64,000 nt of DNA from Flavobacterium taihuense (GCF_019351435.1 NZ_JAHWYN010000004.1:238505-302504), one strand, 5' to 3'. Shown: positions 27,327 to 35,707, counted from the first letter of the stretch. The notes: a model not told the origin generated them from the letters alone. Made by a program: numbers and translations.

Positions 27327-28577
27327 TTATTTTGATTTTAACTCAGATTTTCCAAGTCCATAGTTTATGCCAAATAGTGTGAATAGAGTGCTGTCAGAAC
27401 CAAAATTGGTTCCGTAAGATCCTGTGAGATATAAATTTTCACTGATTTTATATTGCAAAGTTCCCACTCTTCTTTCGCTATTTAAATTGCTGTCATTAGA
27501 ATAATCTCTTTTTAGATATTCAAATGAAAGGGATAATTCTTTTATGGAATATTCAATCTTGAAGCCAAAATCAAAGGCTTTTTGTCTGTAAAATTCATTA
27601 ACCGTATTTTCGTTGGATATATTATCACTGATAAATCGGGAGCACATCATTAGGGTAAGGTTGTCGTTTAGTTCCTCATGATCAAAACTGAACGCATTCA
27701 GTGTTGCGTTTATCCAGACTCCGCTTCGGTTGAAATGTTTGTTTTCTGTTTTATTCTCGGGAAAGGCTTCCGAATATGCAAAGGCTGCGTCAACTTGGAA
27801 TAAAGGAAGGTCATCTAGTTCTTTAAGATAGTTTTGGCTGAGTGTGTCTTTTTTTATGTTGTTTTCTAATAAATCAGGAGCTTGATTTTCTAAATCATCC
27901 AATTTTTTTTTGATCAATGTTTTTCGAGTAATCGCATTTATATATTTTTCATTGATGGCCCGTTTTAAGGAGTCATTGCTTTCGGCCATTAGCTCGCCAT
28001 AAAGTTTTCTAATTCTATTGGAAGTAGCATTAAGTTCCTGTTCAAGGGAATCTGTATCTTTTTGGTTGGGACGTAACTTGATTACTCTTTCAGAAAAATT
28101 AACCAAGGCTGTTCTTAATTTTTGATTTTGTTTCTCATTTCGATATGTAAATACATTCGTTCTCATTCCGAAAGCAATATAGTTAGTGTTTTTTACTAAA
28201 CTTCCTGAAGTGGAATCGCTATAAACCGATGCAATTGACATACTCATTTTATTGAATAACCCCGTATATGAGTTTGATCTGTTTTCTTCTTTAATGTTTA
28301 AATATTGGGATACGGTTGCATTTTTGTTTTTAAAGTACCAATAAGGAGAAACTTCCAAAGCAAAGTTTTTAGGAAGTGCTGTTCCGCTGCTGGTTAAACT
28401 CATGAGACTTGCAGCAAATGCTTTTGGGTTAGAAGGTTTGTCAATAGTATTGGGTGCAATATCTAGAATTTGAAAACCAGGAGCATTCAATGTTTTGAGA
28501 TCCTTAATTTCAATGTCTTGTGCAATTAAAGGAAATGTATAAAAGAGTAATAGTATTGAAAGAATATTATTTTTCAT
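27327..28577 (-). CDS. Predicted outer-membrane protein with central coiled coil
   Basis: 416 residues from the ATG at 28577 (a longer frame to 28625 has no signal-like start). A signal peptide (MKNNILSILLLFYTFPLIAQ) is followed by alternating strands (FALEVSPYWYF, YIAFGMRTNVFTYR), a charged helical insert at about 165-265 (LEQELNATSNRIRKLYGELM), and a second beta-rich half ending in strands such as SENLYLTGSYGTNFGSD. It looks like a barrel interrupted by a coiled-coil segment. Not a family I can name. It sits between the small gene at 28630 and the GH19 gene, all in one direction, and could be the surface component of this cluster. Confidence 0.75.
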   Translation of the reverse strand: MKNNILSILLLFYTFPLIAQDIEIKDLKTLNAPGFQILDIAPNTIDKPSNPKAFAASLMSLTSSGTALPKNFALEVSPYWYFKNKNATVSQYLNIKEENRSNSYTGLFNKMSMSIASVYSDSTSGSLVKNTNYIAFGMRTNVFTYRNEKQNQKLRTALVNFSERVIKLRPNQKDTDSLEQELNATSNRIRKLYGELMAESNDSLKRAINEKYINAITRKTLIKKKLDDLENQAPDLLENNIKKDTLSQNYLKELDDLPLFQVDAAFAYSEAFPENKTENKHFNRSGVWINATLNAFSFDHEELNDNLTLMMCSRFISDNISNENTVNEFYRQKAFDFGFKIEYSIKELSLSFEYLKRDYSNDSNLNSERRVGTLQYKISENLYLTGSYGTNFGSDSTLFTLFGINYGLGKSELKSK

Positions 28578-28629
28578 CCGAAAACATGATTTGGTTATGT
28601 TTTTATTTGGTTTGAGTGATATCATTCGG

Positions 28630-29037
28630 TTATTCCAAAAGCAAGTCTATCCTTTTAATAACAACAATAGTTTCTCCGCTACTGCTTTTCTTTTTTTCGG
28701 AAGAAAGTAATTCTATAGGTTGTTTTTGATTGGCTTTTCCACCTTCTAAGTAATAATGAATCTCTAAGTTTTTGAAACAACTTTCCCAAGCTGATTTAGG
28801 GACCTTTGTTAATACAATATCCGTTTCAATTTTTATTGTGGTACCATCTAATTTAATGTCAGTTCCTAAACTGGTTTTACTGATTAAGCCTGCTCCATTA
28901 GTTGAAAATCCTTTGTTTATGATGCTACCGTCTTGAAATAATTTTACTTCCGTAGTGGCAATACCGTGTGTAGAAACAGTAACAGTAATAAAAATTTCAT
29001 TTTCTTTTTTTTCAATAAAGTAAATTTCATTGTCCAT
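28630..29037 (-). CDS. Small beta-rich protein of unknown function
   Basis: 135 residues, no signal peptide. The N-terminal half reads as a small beta sandwich (FIEKKENEIFITVTVST, ATTEVKLFQDGSI, GAGLISKTSLGTDIKLDG), the C-terminal half as alternating strands ending ETIVVIKRIDLLLE. No motif recognised. First gene of the accessory run 29037 to 24995. It could be a chaperone, adaptor or immunity protein for the enzymes downstream, but nothing in the sequence decides this. Confidence 0.7.
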   Translation of the reverse strand: MDNEIYFIEKKENEIFITVTVSTHGIATTEVKLFQDGSIINKGFSTNGAGLISKTSLGTDIKLDGTTIKIETDIVLTKVPKSAWESCFKNLEIHYYLEGGKANQKQPIELLSSEKKKSSSGETIVVIKRIDLLLE

Positions 29038-29465
29038 AATTGTGTGTGTTAAAAATAATGAATACCATTTTTTTTCGATTTTGAATTAGATGGATTGAGT
29101 ATTCTATTGTTTTCTTTCAAATTTGTAAACAATTTCTAGCTTAGAAAGTTAGTTTTTGTAATTGAAAAAAAGTATTAAGATTGTATTACTTTAAAAAATA
29201 AAAGAGCATCTGTTTTTATTGCTTTAATCTATAATTTAAATTGTATAATACTGTTAATTAGTATGTTGTGTTTTTTGTGTGTTAATTGTATATAAAATTA
29301 GTACATAAATCAATAGAAAAGCAAATAAAGTTAATTATTGTTAAATTGTAATAGTTTGACTAATATTTTAAAGACTTATTCAAGTGGTGAAATAAATATT
29401 TAGTTTTTTTGAGGATTATCTATATTTTCAATTAATTTTGGGGAAGATTATTAAATTGATTAAAA
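29038..29465. other. 428-bp AT-rich intergenic region
   Basis: Separates the accessory cluster (minus) from a small plus-strand gene. It contains the promoter at 29408-29440. Apart from this I see no gene or strong hairpin. Confidence 0.45.
29408..29440 (+). promoter_or_regulatory. Promoter of the 78-residue membrane protein gene
   Basis: TTTG (29408-29411), 21-nt spacer, TAATTTTG (29433-29440), 25 nt before the ATG. Confidence 0.55.
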
Positions 29466-29702
29466 ATGACAAAATTACAAGTTAGGGCATTTCTATACAA
29501 TCTAGGTTGCTTTGCGATATTGTTTATCTCATTTCGTTATTTGGTAGAACAATATACCAATTTATCTGGATTTTGGATTCCGATGACAGCTTTCATAGCA
29601 GGAACTCTGTTATCTCCAAAATTTCAGGCTGCCAAGACCAAAGACGGTGAAAAACTATTCATGTCTTGGCTATTTATAAAAGGAATTAAGGAAATTGGAT
29701 AG
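29466..29702 (+). CDS. Small membrane protein, function unknown
   Basis: 78 residues with two likely TM helices (about 9-26 and 35-52; CFAILFISFRYLV and GFWIPMTAFIAGTLLS) and a lysine-rich loop. No family recognised. Its reality is supported by a well-placed promoter, an ATG start and a strong terminator 13 nt after the stop codon. Confidence 0.7.
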   Translation: MTKLQVRAFLYNLGCFAILFISFRYLVEQYTNLSGFWIPMTAFIAGTLLSPKFQAAKTKDGEKLFMSWLFIKGIKEIG

Positions 29703-29714
29703 TGGACTAAAAGG

Positions 29715-29763
29715 AAAAAGGAGTAAAATTGAATCAAAAAGTTCAATTTTACTCCTTTTTTTA
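29715..29763. terminator. Bidirectional terminator
   Basis: Perfect 19-bp arms (AAAAAGGAGTAAAATTGAA and its complement) around an 8-nt loop, with A and T runs at the flanks. It serves the plus-strand small gene and the convergent DUF6048-like gene. Confidence 0.88.
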
Positions 29764-29781
29764 TGATATTTAATTTTTGGT

Positions 29782-30609
29782 TTATTTCTTCTTAGGAGCT
29801 GTTTTTGTTGGCGCAACTTTCTTTTTGTAGATAGGAATGAAATAGGAAACGGTGTAGTTAAAGCCCGCTCCGAAATTCCCATCATATGTTCTGTTAAATC
29901 CTGGAATATATAAGTTTTCAAAGTTGCCAGGCTCCGAATTGGTTACTAGCATTTTCAGCTGTAAACTAAATCCAACATAGATATTATTAAACACTTTTAC
30001 ATTTATTCCAGCCGCAACTTCAGCCCAACTTGCAGTTAAACCATTGTATGTTTCTTCAGAAGGAATGCTTGGGGACTGCCCAAAGTAAGGATGCGGATTA
30101 TAAATTTCGTAGCTGTTTAATTGTTCACTAAAGGTGCTAAAACCATACCGCATACCTACAGTAATCATGTTTTCCATGTCCAGCCAATTGGTGTAGCCAT
30201 TATAGTCAAACCCCACTTTCAGATAGGAACCTTTACTGGTGGTGTTCAATTGTGGGTCGTCAATAGTTACATTTTCATTGCCTATCTCGCCATATAAATA
30301 GTATTTTTTGGTCAATCGATAGTCGCCTGTAAATGCTATTCCTTTATAATCAGAATCATAAAGTGATCTAGCAATTTTGTTTATGTCAACACCAACAATC
30401 AATCCGTATCGGTCAGTTTTGGGTTTCAGGGTGTCTGTTTGAACGGTTTTACTTTTTTTCTCTGTATTTTTCTTTGCCGTGGCTGTACTTTTAGTTTCCG
30501 TTATTTTAACGTCTTGCTGAGTACTTGTTGTAGTCTTCTCTTGCGCCTGTACAAATAACAGTGACAACAAAAAGCAAAAACTAAAAGAATATTTTAATGA
30601 TTGTTTCAT
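29782..30609 (-). CDS. Outer-membrane beta-barrel protein, DUF6048-like
   Basis: 275 residues. Signal peptide (about 1-22), a Thr/Lys-rich linker (about 23-65), then barrel strands (YGLIVGVDINKIARSL, KYYLYGEIGNENVTI, GSYLKVGFDYNG, FGAGFNYTVSYFIPIY) and a lysine-rich tail. I place it in DUF6048 on the order and wording; this gene commonly follows rlmD and DUF6452 in flavobacteria, as here. Its start overlaps the DUF6452-like gene by 29 nt, so the two are co-translated. Function unknown; the tail after the last strand is unusual for an outer-membrane barrel. Confidence 0.8.
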   Translation of the reverse strand: MKQSLKYSFSFCFLLSLLFVQAQEKTTTSTQQDVKITETKSTATAKKNTEKKSKTVQTDTLKPKTDRYGLIVGVDINKIARSLYDSDYKGIAFTGDYRLTKKYYLYGEIGNENVTIDDPQLNTTSKGSYLKVGFDYNGYTNWLDMENMITVGMRYGFSTFSEQLNSYEIYNPHPYFGQSPSIPSEETYNGLTASWAEVAAGINVKVFNNIYVGFSLQLKMLVTNSEPGNFENLYIPGFNRTYDGNFGAGFNYTVSYFIPIYKKKVAPTKTAPKKK

Positions 30610-31120
30610 TTTCGTATGTTATGTTATTTTGTGCTACTATCGCATATTGAATCCACTTTCCGTCTGAAGTACTAGAGTCAGTAAGTGTAAAAGGATTGTT
30701 TAGGTCTAAATTGAATATGGTTTTAAATCCGCAAGCTCTGGAAACATAGGCATTTTCTCGGGTATATTTAAATTCTAAGTTGTCTTCATTTACAAGAAGT
30801 GGGTTTTTATTTCCATAATTGAGAATAAACTTATATTTCACTACATCCGCATCTGTTTTTAATGGAAGCAAAACGTTATTTTCATTTGTCACATATTTAG
30901 CCTCATCAATTCCGGTTGGGGTTAAAACAACACCGTCGGTCATTCCTTCACCAATAACTTTTAAATTGGTAACGTTTTTCTTTAATGAAGGATTCGAAAT
31001 ATCGAAAAATTGAATAAGCATTCTTGGTGTAGTGGGCGTATTTGGGTCGCAAATATCATCTGGTTCACAACTGGAAGAAGCGAAACCGAGAATCAATAAA
31101 AATGCAATTATTTTTTTCAT
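30581..31120 (-). CDS. DUF6452-like lipoprotein
   Basis: 179 residues. Lipoprotein signal MKKIIAFLLILGFASSSC with the cysteine at residue 18, followed by CEPDDICDPNTPTTPRMLIQF, the stretch on which I assign DUF6452. The mature part is beta-rich. It lies 11 nt after rlmD and overlaps the DUF6048-like gene; the three genes form one unit. Both proteins are envelope proteins while RlmD is cytosolic, so the operon is probably historical rather than functional. Confidence 0.8.
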   Translation of the reverse strand: MKKIIAFLLILGFASSSCEPDDICDPNTPTTPRMLIQFFDISNPSLKKNVTNLKVIGEGMTDGVVLTPTGIDEAKYVTNENNVLLPLKTDADVVKYKFILNYGNKNPLLVNEDNLEFKYTRENAYVSRACGFKTIFNLDLNNPFTLTDSSTSDGKWIQYAIVAQNNITYENETIIKIFF

Positions 31121-31131
31121 TTAAATGGGGC

Positions 31132-32544
31132 TTATCGTCTTTCCAAAAGTACAACATTTTCAACGTGATGCGTTTGCGGAAACATATCCACAGGGCGCAC
31201 TCTCGTAACTTTGTATTTTTCGTCCATTAATGCTAAATCACGAGCTTGTGTAGCCGAGTTACAACTTACATAAACCACTTTTGAAGGCTCTATTTTTAGA
31301 ATTTGTTCGATAACGTCTTTGTGCATACCATCTCTTGGAGGATCGGTAATAATAACATCCGGTTTGCCGTGTTGTGCAATAAATTCTTCGTTAAAAACTA
31401 CTTTCATATCCCCAACAAAAAACTCGCAATTTGTAATTTCATTGCGTTTTGCATTGGCTTTGGCATCAATAATTGCTTCGGGTACACTTTCTACACCAAT
31501 AACTTTTTTGGCATTTTTAGATACAAATTGGGCAATTGTCCCCGTTCCAGTGTATAAATCATAAACGATTTCATTTCCTGTAAGTCCAGCAAAATCTCTG
31601 GTTATTTTGTATAATTCGTAGGCTTGATCGGAGTTGGTTTGGTAAAAAGATTTAGCGTTAATACTAAATTTTAAACCTTCCATTTCTTCCAATATATAAT
31701 CTCTTCCTTTGTATAATTTGATATTGGTGTCATACAAAGTATCGTTTGCTTTATTGTTTACCACATATTGCAACGAAGTAATTTGAGGAAATTTCTCGTA
31801 AAGATGATCTAAAATCAATTCTCTGTTGGCTTTGTCGTTTTCAAAAAACTGAATCAAAACCATAATTTCTCCAGTTGAAGCTGTTCTCAACATCAAAGTT
31901 CTTAGTAGACCTTCGTGTGCTCTCGGGTTAAAGAAAGTCAAACCATGCTCATTCGCAAAGGCACGAACTTCATTTCGAATGGCATTTGATGGGTCTTCCT
32001 GCAAATGACATTTGTTGATGTCCAGGATTTTGTCCCACATTTTCGGGATATGAAAACCAAGCGCATTTCTATTGCCCAAATCTTCTTCGCTTCCAATTTC
32101 GGCTTCGGTCAACCAACGGCTGTTCGAAAACGAAAATTCCATTTTATTTCTGTAAAAAAACTGTTTTTCAGAGCCTAAAATCGGTTCGAATTCAGGAAGC
32201 TCTATTTTGCCAATGCGTTGCAAATGGTTTTTTACCTCATTTTGTTTGAAAACCAATTGTTGGCTGTAGTTCATGTTTTGCCATTTGCAGCCACCACAAA
32301 CTCCAAAGTGTTCACAAATTGGATCCACACGATATTCTGATAATTCATGAAAATGGACCGCTTTACCTTCATAATACGCCTTGCGCTTCTTGAAAGTTTG
32401 TACGTCAACGACATCCCCAGGAACTACATTTGGGATAAAAACTACTTTTCCATCGGGAGCTTTTGCCACCGAAACGCCTTTTGCACCAGCATCAAGGACT
32501 TTTATTTGATGAAAGACAACTTTGTCTGTATTTTTCTTTGCCAT
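31132..32544 (-). CDS. rlmD: 23S rRNA (uracil-C5)-methyltransferase RlmD
   Basis: 470 residues. N-terminal TRAM domain (about 10-65), four iron-sulfur cysteines (CEHFGVCGGCKW, then a fourth in INKCHLQ), methyltransferase motif I YDLYTGTGTIAQFV, motif IV IITDPPRDGMHKDV, and the catalytic cysteine in VVYVSCNSATQARD. RlmD makes m5U1939 in 23S rRNA; RlmCD-type relatives also modify U747, so position specificity is inferred. A possible -7 box (TATTTTTG, 32549-32556) lies only 5 nt before the ATG, which would give a nearly leaderless mRNA. Confidence 0.93.
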   Translation of the reverse strand: MAKKNTDKVVFHQIKVLDAGAKGVSVAKAPDGKVVFIPNVVPGDVVDVQTFKKRKAYYEGKAVHFHELSEYRVDPICEHFGVCGGCKWQNMNYSQQLVFKQNEVKNHLQRIGKIELPEFEPILGSEKQFFYRNKMEFSFSNSRWLTEAEIGSEEDLGNRNALGFHIPKMWDKILDINKCHLQEDPSNAIRNEVRAFANEHGLTFFNPRAHEGLLRTLMLRTASTGEIMVLIQFFENDKANRELILDHLYEKFPQITSLQYVVNNKANDTLYDTNIKLYKGRDYILEEMEGLKFSINAKSFYQTNSDQAYELYKITRDFAGLTGNEIVYDLYTGTGTIAQFVSKNAKKVIGVESVPEAIIDAKANAKRNEITNCEFFVGDMKVVFNEEFIAQHGKPDVIITDPPRDGMHKDVIEQILKIEPSKVVYVSCNSATQARDLALMDEKYKVTRVRPVDMFPQTHHVENVVLLERR

Positions 32545-32637
32545 AGCGCAAAAATAAGGCTTTGGATTTATTTTTGGATTTTAATTCTATTTTTTTTTAA
32601 AATAAAAAATCTCGAGAAGTTAATAGGTTGGAGTTTC

Positions 32638-32691
32638 CAGTTTTCGAGTGCAGTTTTTATTTATCTTATTTGAAAACGCAACTGAAAACTG
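32638..32691. repeat. Imperfect palindrome after the lipoprotein gene
   Basis: CAGTTTTC (32638-32645) pairs with GAAAACTG (32684-32691), with a second inner pairing GCAGTTTT / AAAACGCA-like. It abuts the stop codon at 32693 and has no T run, so it is more a CAGTTTTC word repeat than a classical terminator. Confidence 0.4.
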
Positions 32692-32692
32692 A

Positions 32693-33157
32693 TTACTCAA
32701 ATTCATCTTTCCAGTCTTTGGTCGTGATGGTCGAAGCCTTATTTTCGGTATTCATAGTAACCCGAAGTTCCTTATTGGCTTTAGCATATTCGAAAAGAGC
32801 CTTGAATCGATACACATTTGTGTTGTCAGTTTTGTTCGGAATCATTTCTACGAATTCTAGATCCTTAAAAAGTCCATATTTTAGATTGTATTTCACACAG
32901 ATTTTTTTGATGTTCTCAGGCGTAGATTTTGCAATGACTTTGTCCGTAGCTTCACTTTGCGTAAAAGGCTTGAATTTAGTGTCGTTACAGGTCATCAAAA
33001 TCCTTTTTCCTAGCTCATAGGCTTTGTTTTTTTGGGCTTCATCGACTGTGCTCATTTCAGTCGCATCTACACTTTTACCCATTTTTTTTCCATTTACGTT
33101 TTTAGTTTTACAGCCAATAGACAATAACAGACAGCATATTATAATTACTTTTTTCAT
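32693..33157 (-). CDS. Predicted lipoprotein, function unknown
   Basis: 154 residues from the ATG at 33157 (MKKVIIICCLLLSIGC, lipobox Cys16). The frame stays open to 33214, but that extension removes the signal from the N-terminus. The mature protein has a basic linker (KTKNVNGKKMGKSVD) and an alpha/beta domain with the lone motif LMTCNDTKFKPF and a conserved-looking ENIKKICVKYNLKYG. I recognise no family. Separated from the next lipoprotein gene by dispersed element copy B. Confidence 0.8.
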   Translation of the reverse strand: MKKVIIICCLLLSIGCKTKNVNGKKMGKSVDATEMSTVDEAQKNKAYELGKRILMTCNDTKFKPFTQSEATDKVIAKSTPENIKKICVKYNLKYGLFKDLEFVEMIPNKTDNTNVYRFKALFEYAKANKELRVTMNTENKASTITTKDWKDEFE

Positions 33158-33220
33158 AATAATATAAGTTTCTAATAGAACGTAAGTTACCGAATTAAAG
33201 TATAGTTTTCTCATTATAAG

Positions 33221-33366
33221 AGCCTAATCCCGCTTTTCGCTTCAAATCCTCGTTCTGGAAGCAATAACACTAAGCCCGGAAAGGAGCTTCCGTTGGTCGC
33301 TCTTTCAAGGCAAGTGTTATAGTACTTCCAGAACTCCGGGTTTTTCACTATAATCGGGGGCAGGGG
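33221..33366 (+). repeat. Dispersed palindromic element, copy B
   Basis: About 146 bp. Nested perfect arms: GTTCTGGAAG (33252-33261) with CTTCCAGAAC (33325-33334); ATAACACT (33264-33271) with AGTGTTAT (33313-33320); GAGC (33284-33287) with GCTC (33299-33302) around the 11-nt loop TTCCGTTGGTC. Ends GCCTAATCCCGC and TAATCGGGGGCAG agree with copy A. Its left end CTAATCCnGCTnTTCGCT is also shared with copy D near 53.0 kb. Confidence 0.78.
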
Positions 33367-33440
33367 ATGTATAGAGAGATTTGGGATTGAAAATTATCAA
33401 AAGGCTTAATCCCCAGAATAAATTAGGTTCTAACCAATCC

Positions 33441-33845
33441 TTAATTATCCAAATCAGAGTATACCAATGTTGGCTTTCCATTAACGCAATCTACTCTTGT
33501 TGGAGGTAATATTATATCGCAGGTAGAAATAACACCCCATTTTTTATTATAAGCATCTTCCGCTTTGGTGTAATTCTCTACTTTTTTAAGGAATTCAGTA
33601 ACATTAATTTTTAAGGAGTAAGCGATATATCCAGATGAACCTCCACATGCTTTTGAACCAATGGTTGTAAAAGACCATTCTGCTGGGTTGGTACATGGGT
33701 TGGTATTGACCATTGAGGTTGAAATAATTTCATCATACATTTTGGTCATATTTTGTGTTTCCGTTTCTTTCGTAGAAGAATCATCAGTATTGCAACTGAA
33801 TAGAAATAGATTAAAAGCAAGAAATAAAAATTTTATATTTTTCAT
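33441..33845 (-). CDS. Small predicted lipoprotein, function unknown
   Basis: 134 residues. Signal MKNIKFLFLAFNLFLFSC with the lipobox Cys18. The mature part has an acidic-threonine linker (NTDDSSTKETETQNM) followed by a cysteine-containing domain with NPCTNPAEWSFTTIGSKACGG (in two pieces), CDIILPPTRVDC; the four cysteines could form two disulfides in the periplasm. No family recognised. Monocistronic, between element copy B and the AI-2E family gene. Confidence 0.78.
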   Translation of the reverse strand: MKNIKFLFLAFNLFLFSCNTDDSSTKETETQNMTKMYDEIISTSMVNTNPCTNPAEWSFTTIGSKACGGSSGYIAYSLKINVTEFLKKVENYTKAEDAYNKKWGVISTCDIILPPTRVDCVNGKPTLVYSDLDN

Positions 33846-33912
33846 AAGGGTTCTTTGATAACTAGATGTTTATTTAAACTAAAGGTTGCGTCAATTAAAA
33901 GAAAAACAGACT

Positions 33913-35001
33913 TTAAATTTGCTGTTTTTTTGATTTCCCATCACTCAATAACACTGATAATGACTTTAGACTTTTAGTTCGGTCAGCTATTAATTTTATA
34001 ATACTAATAAATGGAATGAACAGAATCATTCCTGCTGCTCCCCAAAGAATTCCCCCAGCAATAATCATAACTAGTACAGCGAGTGTGTTTATCTTCAAGC
34101 GACTTCCTACGGCGTAAGGAAATATAATGTAAGCTTCCAGCACTTGTACTAAGGAGAAAACGGCAATTACTCCCAATGGATACCAAATAGAATTAAACGT
34201 AATCCAAGCAACTGTAATTGGCAATAGCGACGAAACCATAATACCGACATAAGGAATAAAAGTAAGTATGGAAGCGGTAAAACCAAAAAGGAATGGATAG
34301 GGAATACCAATAATGGCAAGCCCGACACTATTCAAAAGCCCAACTATTACATAAACGACAAGCATTCCTTTTATGAATTTGTAGTATTCGTGAATCGTTT
34401 CGACAATAATTTCGTGAATCACTTCTTTTTTGTCCAAAGGAAAAATATGGTACAATGCTTGAACCAATAATTGGCGATAAAATAATATCAATGCCGAAAA
34501 GATGGGGATTATTAAAAGATAGAATATTGATTCTGATAAGGAATAAACGGTATTTTTAACAAGTGAAAAAACTTGAGAACTCGAGTTGTTTATTGTGTTT
34601 TTAATATAGTTGAGTTGTTTTTCCTCGTTGATTCCAAATTGGTTCGTTAGAAAAACGCTCAACTGGTTTGTGGTTTCCTCTAGCTTTGTTTCCAAAGTTT
34701 GCCATTCATTTGAAAACTCCAGGATTTGAGAGAAAAGAAGGAATAGAATTGTTGCAAATAAAAGTCCAATAACGCTTAAGGAAAGTCCAATAGCTACATT
34801 AGAATTTATACCTTTTTGTTCCAACCATTTGCAGACAGGGTATAGTATAAAACTAATAAGCATAGAAAAACTTAGCGGAATAAATAAAGATTTTCCAAAG
34901 TATAAGAATACCATTGTAATAAACAAGTACTGAAAAATTTCAAGAGTGGTAAATTTTTTAGATAAATGGGATGAGATGGGTGTTTTGGAAGTTGGTACCA
35001 T
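33913..35001 (-). CDS. AI-2E family transporter (PerM/TqsA-like)
   Basis: 362 residues, about eight TM helices. Family marks: the N-terminal helices with LFIPLSFSMLISFILYPVCKWLE, the long amphipathic segment between about 95 and 145, GLLNSVGLAIIGIPYPFLFG, and the family-typical PYVGIMVSSLLPI. The superfamily exports small molecules; only TqsA is tied to AI-2, and others move ions, so the substrate is open. No luxS is in the window. Divergent from the OsmC-like gene, with 208 nt between the starts. Confidence 0.9.
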   Translation of the reverse strand: MVPTSKTPISSHLSKKFTTLEIFQYLFITMVFLYFGKSLFIPLSFSMLISFILYPVCKWLEQKGINSNVAIGLSLSVIGLLFATILFLLFSQILEFSNEWQTLETKLEETTNQLSVFLTNQFGINEEKQLNYIKNTINNSSSQVFSLVKNTVYSLSESIFYLLIIPIFSALILFYRQLLVQALYHIFPLDKKEVIHEIIVETIHEYYKFIKGMLVVYVIVGLLNSVGLAIIGIPYPFLFGFTASILTFIPYVGIMVSSLLPITVAWITFNSIWYPLGVIAVFSLVQVLEAYIIFPYAVGSRLKINTLAVLVMIIAGGILWGAAGMILFIPFISIIKLIADRTKSLKSLSVLLSDGKSKKQQI

Positions 35002-35178
35002 ATCATTTTTGTTTTAACTGTTGAGTTAATTATTTGGTTCGATTCAATTTCTAATAAGATGGATAAGTGATTGACTTACAAGGTACAAAATATTACGGAA
35101 ACAGTATTCTTTCTTCCTTGTATTATTAAATTTTAGTTAAATAAATCAGTTACTAAATTCTTTTTTTTGCTAAAAAGC

Positions 35179-35186
35179 TAAATTTG
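35179..35186 (+). promoter_or_regulatory. -7 box of the OsmC-family gene
   Basis: TAAATTTG 23 nt before the ATG at 35210. No TTTG at a suitable distance upstream, so only the -7 element is supported. Confidence 0.4.
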
Positions 35187-35209
35187 AGTAAACTAAAAAC
35201 ACGTTTATT

Positions 35210-35620
35210 ATGAAAAGAAATGCAACCGCAGTTTGGAATGGCTCATTGAAAGAAGGAGCCGGTAAATTAACAACACAAAGTAAAACTTTAGACAATACCC
35301 AATATTCATTTAAATCCCGATTTGAGGAGGGAGTAGGAACTAATCCTGAAGAACTAGTAGCTGCTGCACACGCAGGCTGTTTTACCATGCAACTTAGTGC
35401 TTTTATAGGCGAAACGAGTGCCGTAATTGAAAGTATCGAAACGAAATGTGATATCAATTTAGTGGAAGGAACAATTGTTAGCTCCCACTTGACAGTTAAT
35501 GCTAAAATAAGCGGGATTTCAAACGAAACGTTCCAAGAGTTAGTGACAAAAGCAGAGAAAAATTGTCCAATTTCAAAACTATTCACTGCCGAAATCACAA
35601 CAGCAGCTACTTTGGTTTAA
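35210..35620 (+). CDS. OsmC family peroxiredoxin
   Basis: 136 residues, one OsmC/Ohr fold. The first redox cysteine is in AAAHAGCFTMQLSAFIGE (about residue 61) and the second in KAEKNCPISKLF (about 122), the standard spacing for the catalytic pair. Family enzymes reduce organic hydroperoxides; the GTNPEELVAAAHAGC wording is that of OsmC rather than Ohr. It has its own -7 box and a terminator after it, so it is monocistronic. Confidence 0.94.
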   Translation: MKRNATAVWNGSLKEGAGKLTTQSKTLDNTQYSFKSRFEEGVGTNPEELVAAAHAGCFTMQLSAFIGETSAVIESIETKCDINLVEGTIVSSHLTVNAKISGISNETFQELVTKAEKNCPISKLFTAEITTAATLV

Positions 35621-35636
35621 AATAATAATAAAAAAA

Positions 35637-35680
35637 GAAAAGGTTCCGTTTGTCAATAAACTGAACCTTTTGTTGTTTTT
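35637..35680. terminator. Bidirectional terminator after osmC-like gene
   Basis: AAAAGGTTC / GAACCTTTT arms (35638-35646 and 35663-35671) with an inner AGTTTATT pairing and a T-rich tail; shared with the convergent membrane-protein gene. Confidence 0.7.
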
Positions 35681-35707
35681 ATATAATTCTTTATTTAGAT
35701 TGAATGG

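Noticed and set aside
18246..33366. Copies A and B as integron attC sites
   Set aside because: They are long imperfect palindromes, but the RYYYAAC/GTTRRRY end boxes are missing and no integrase gene is present.
33913..35001. Naming the permease as the quorum-signal exporter TqsA
   Set aside because: The family name is historical; no luxS or lsr genes are visible and substrates vary.
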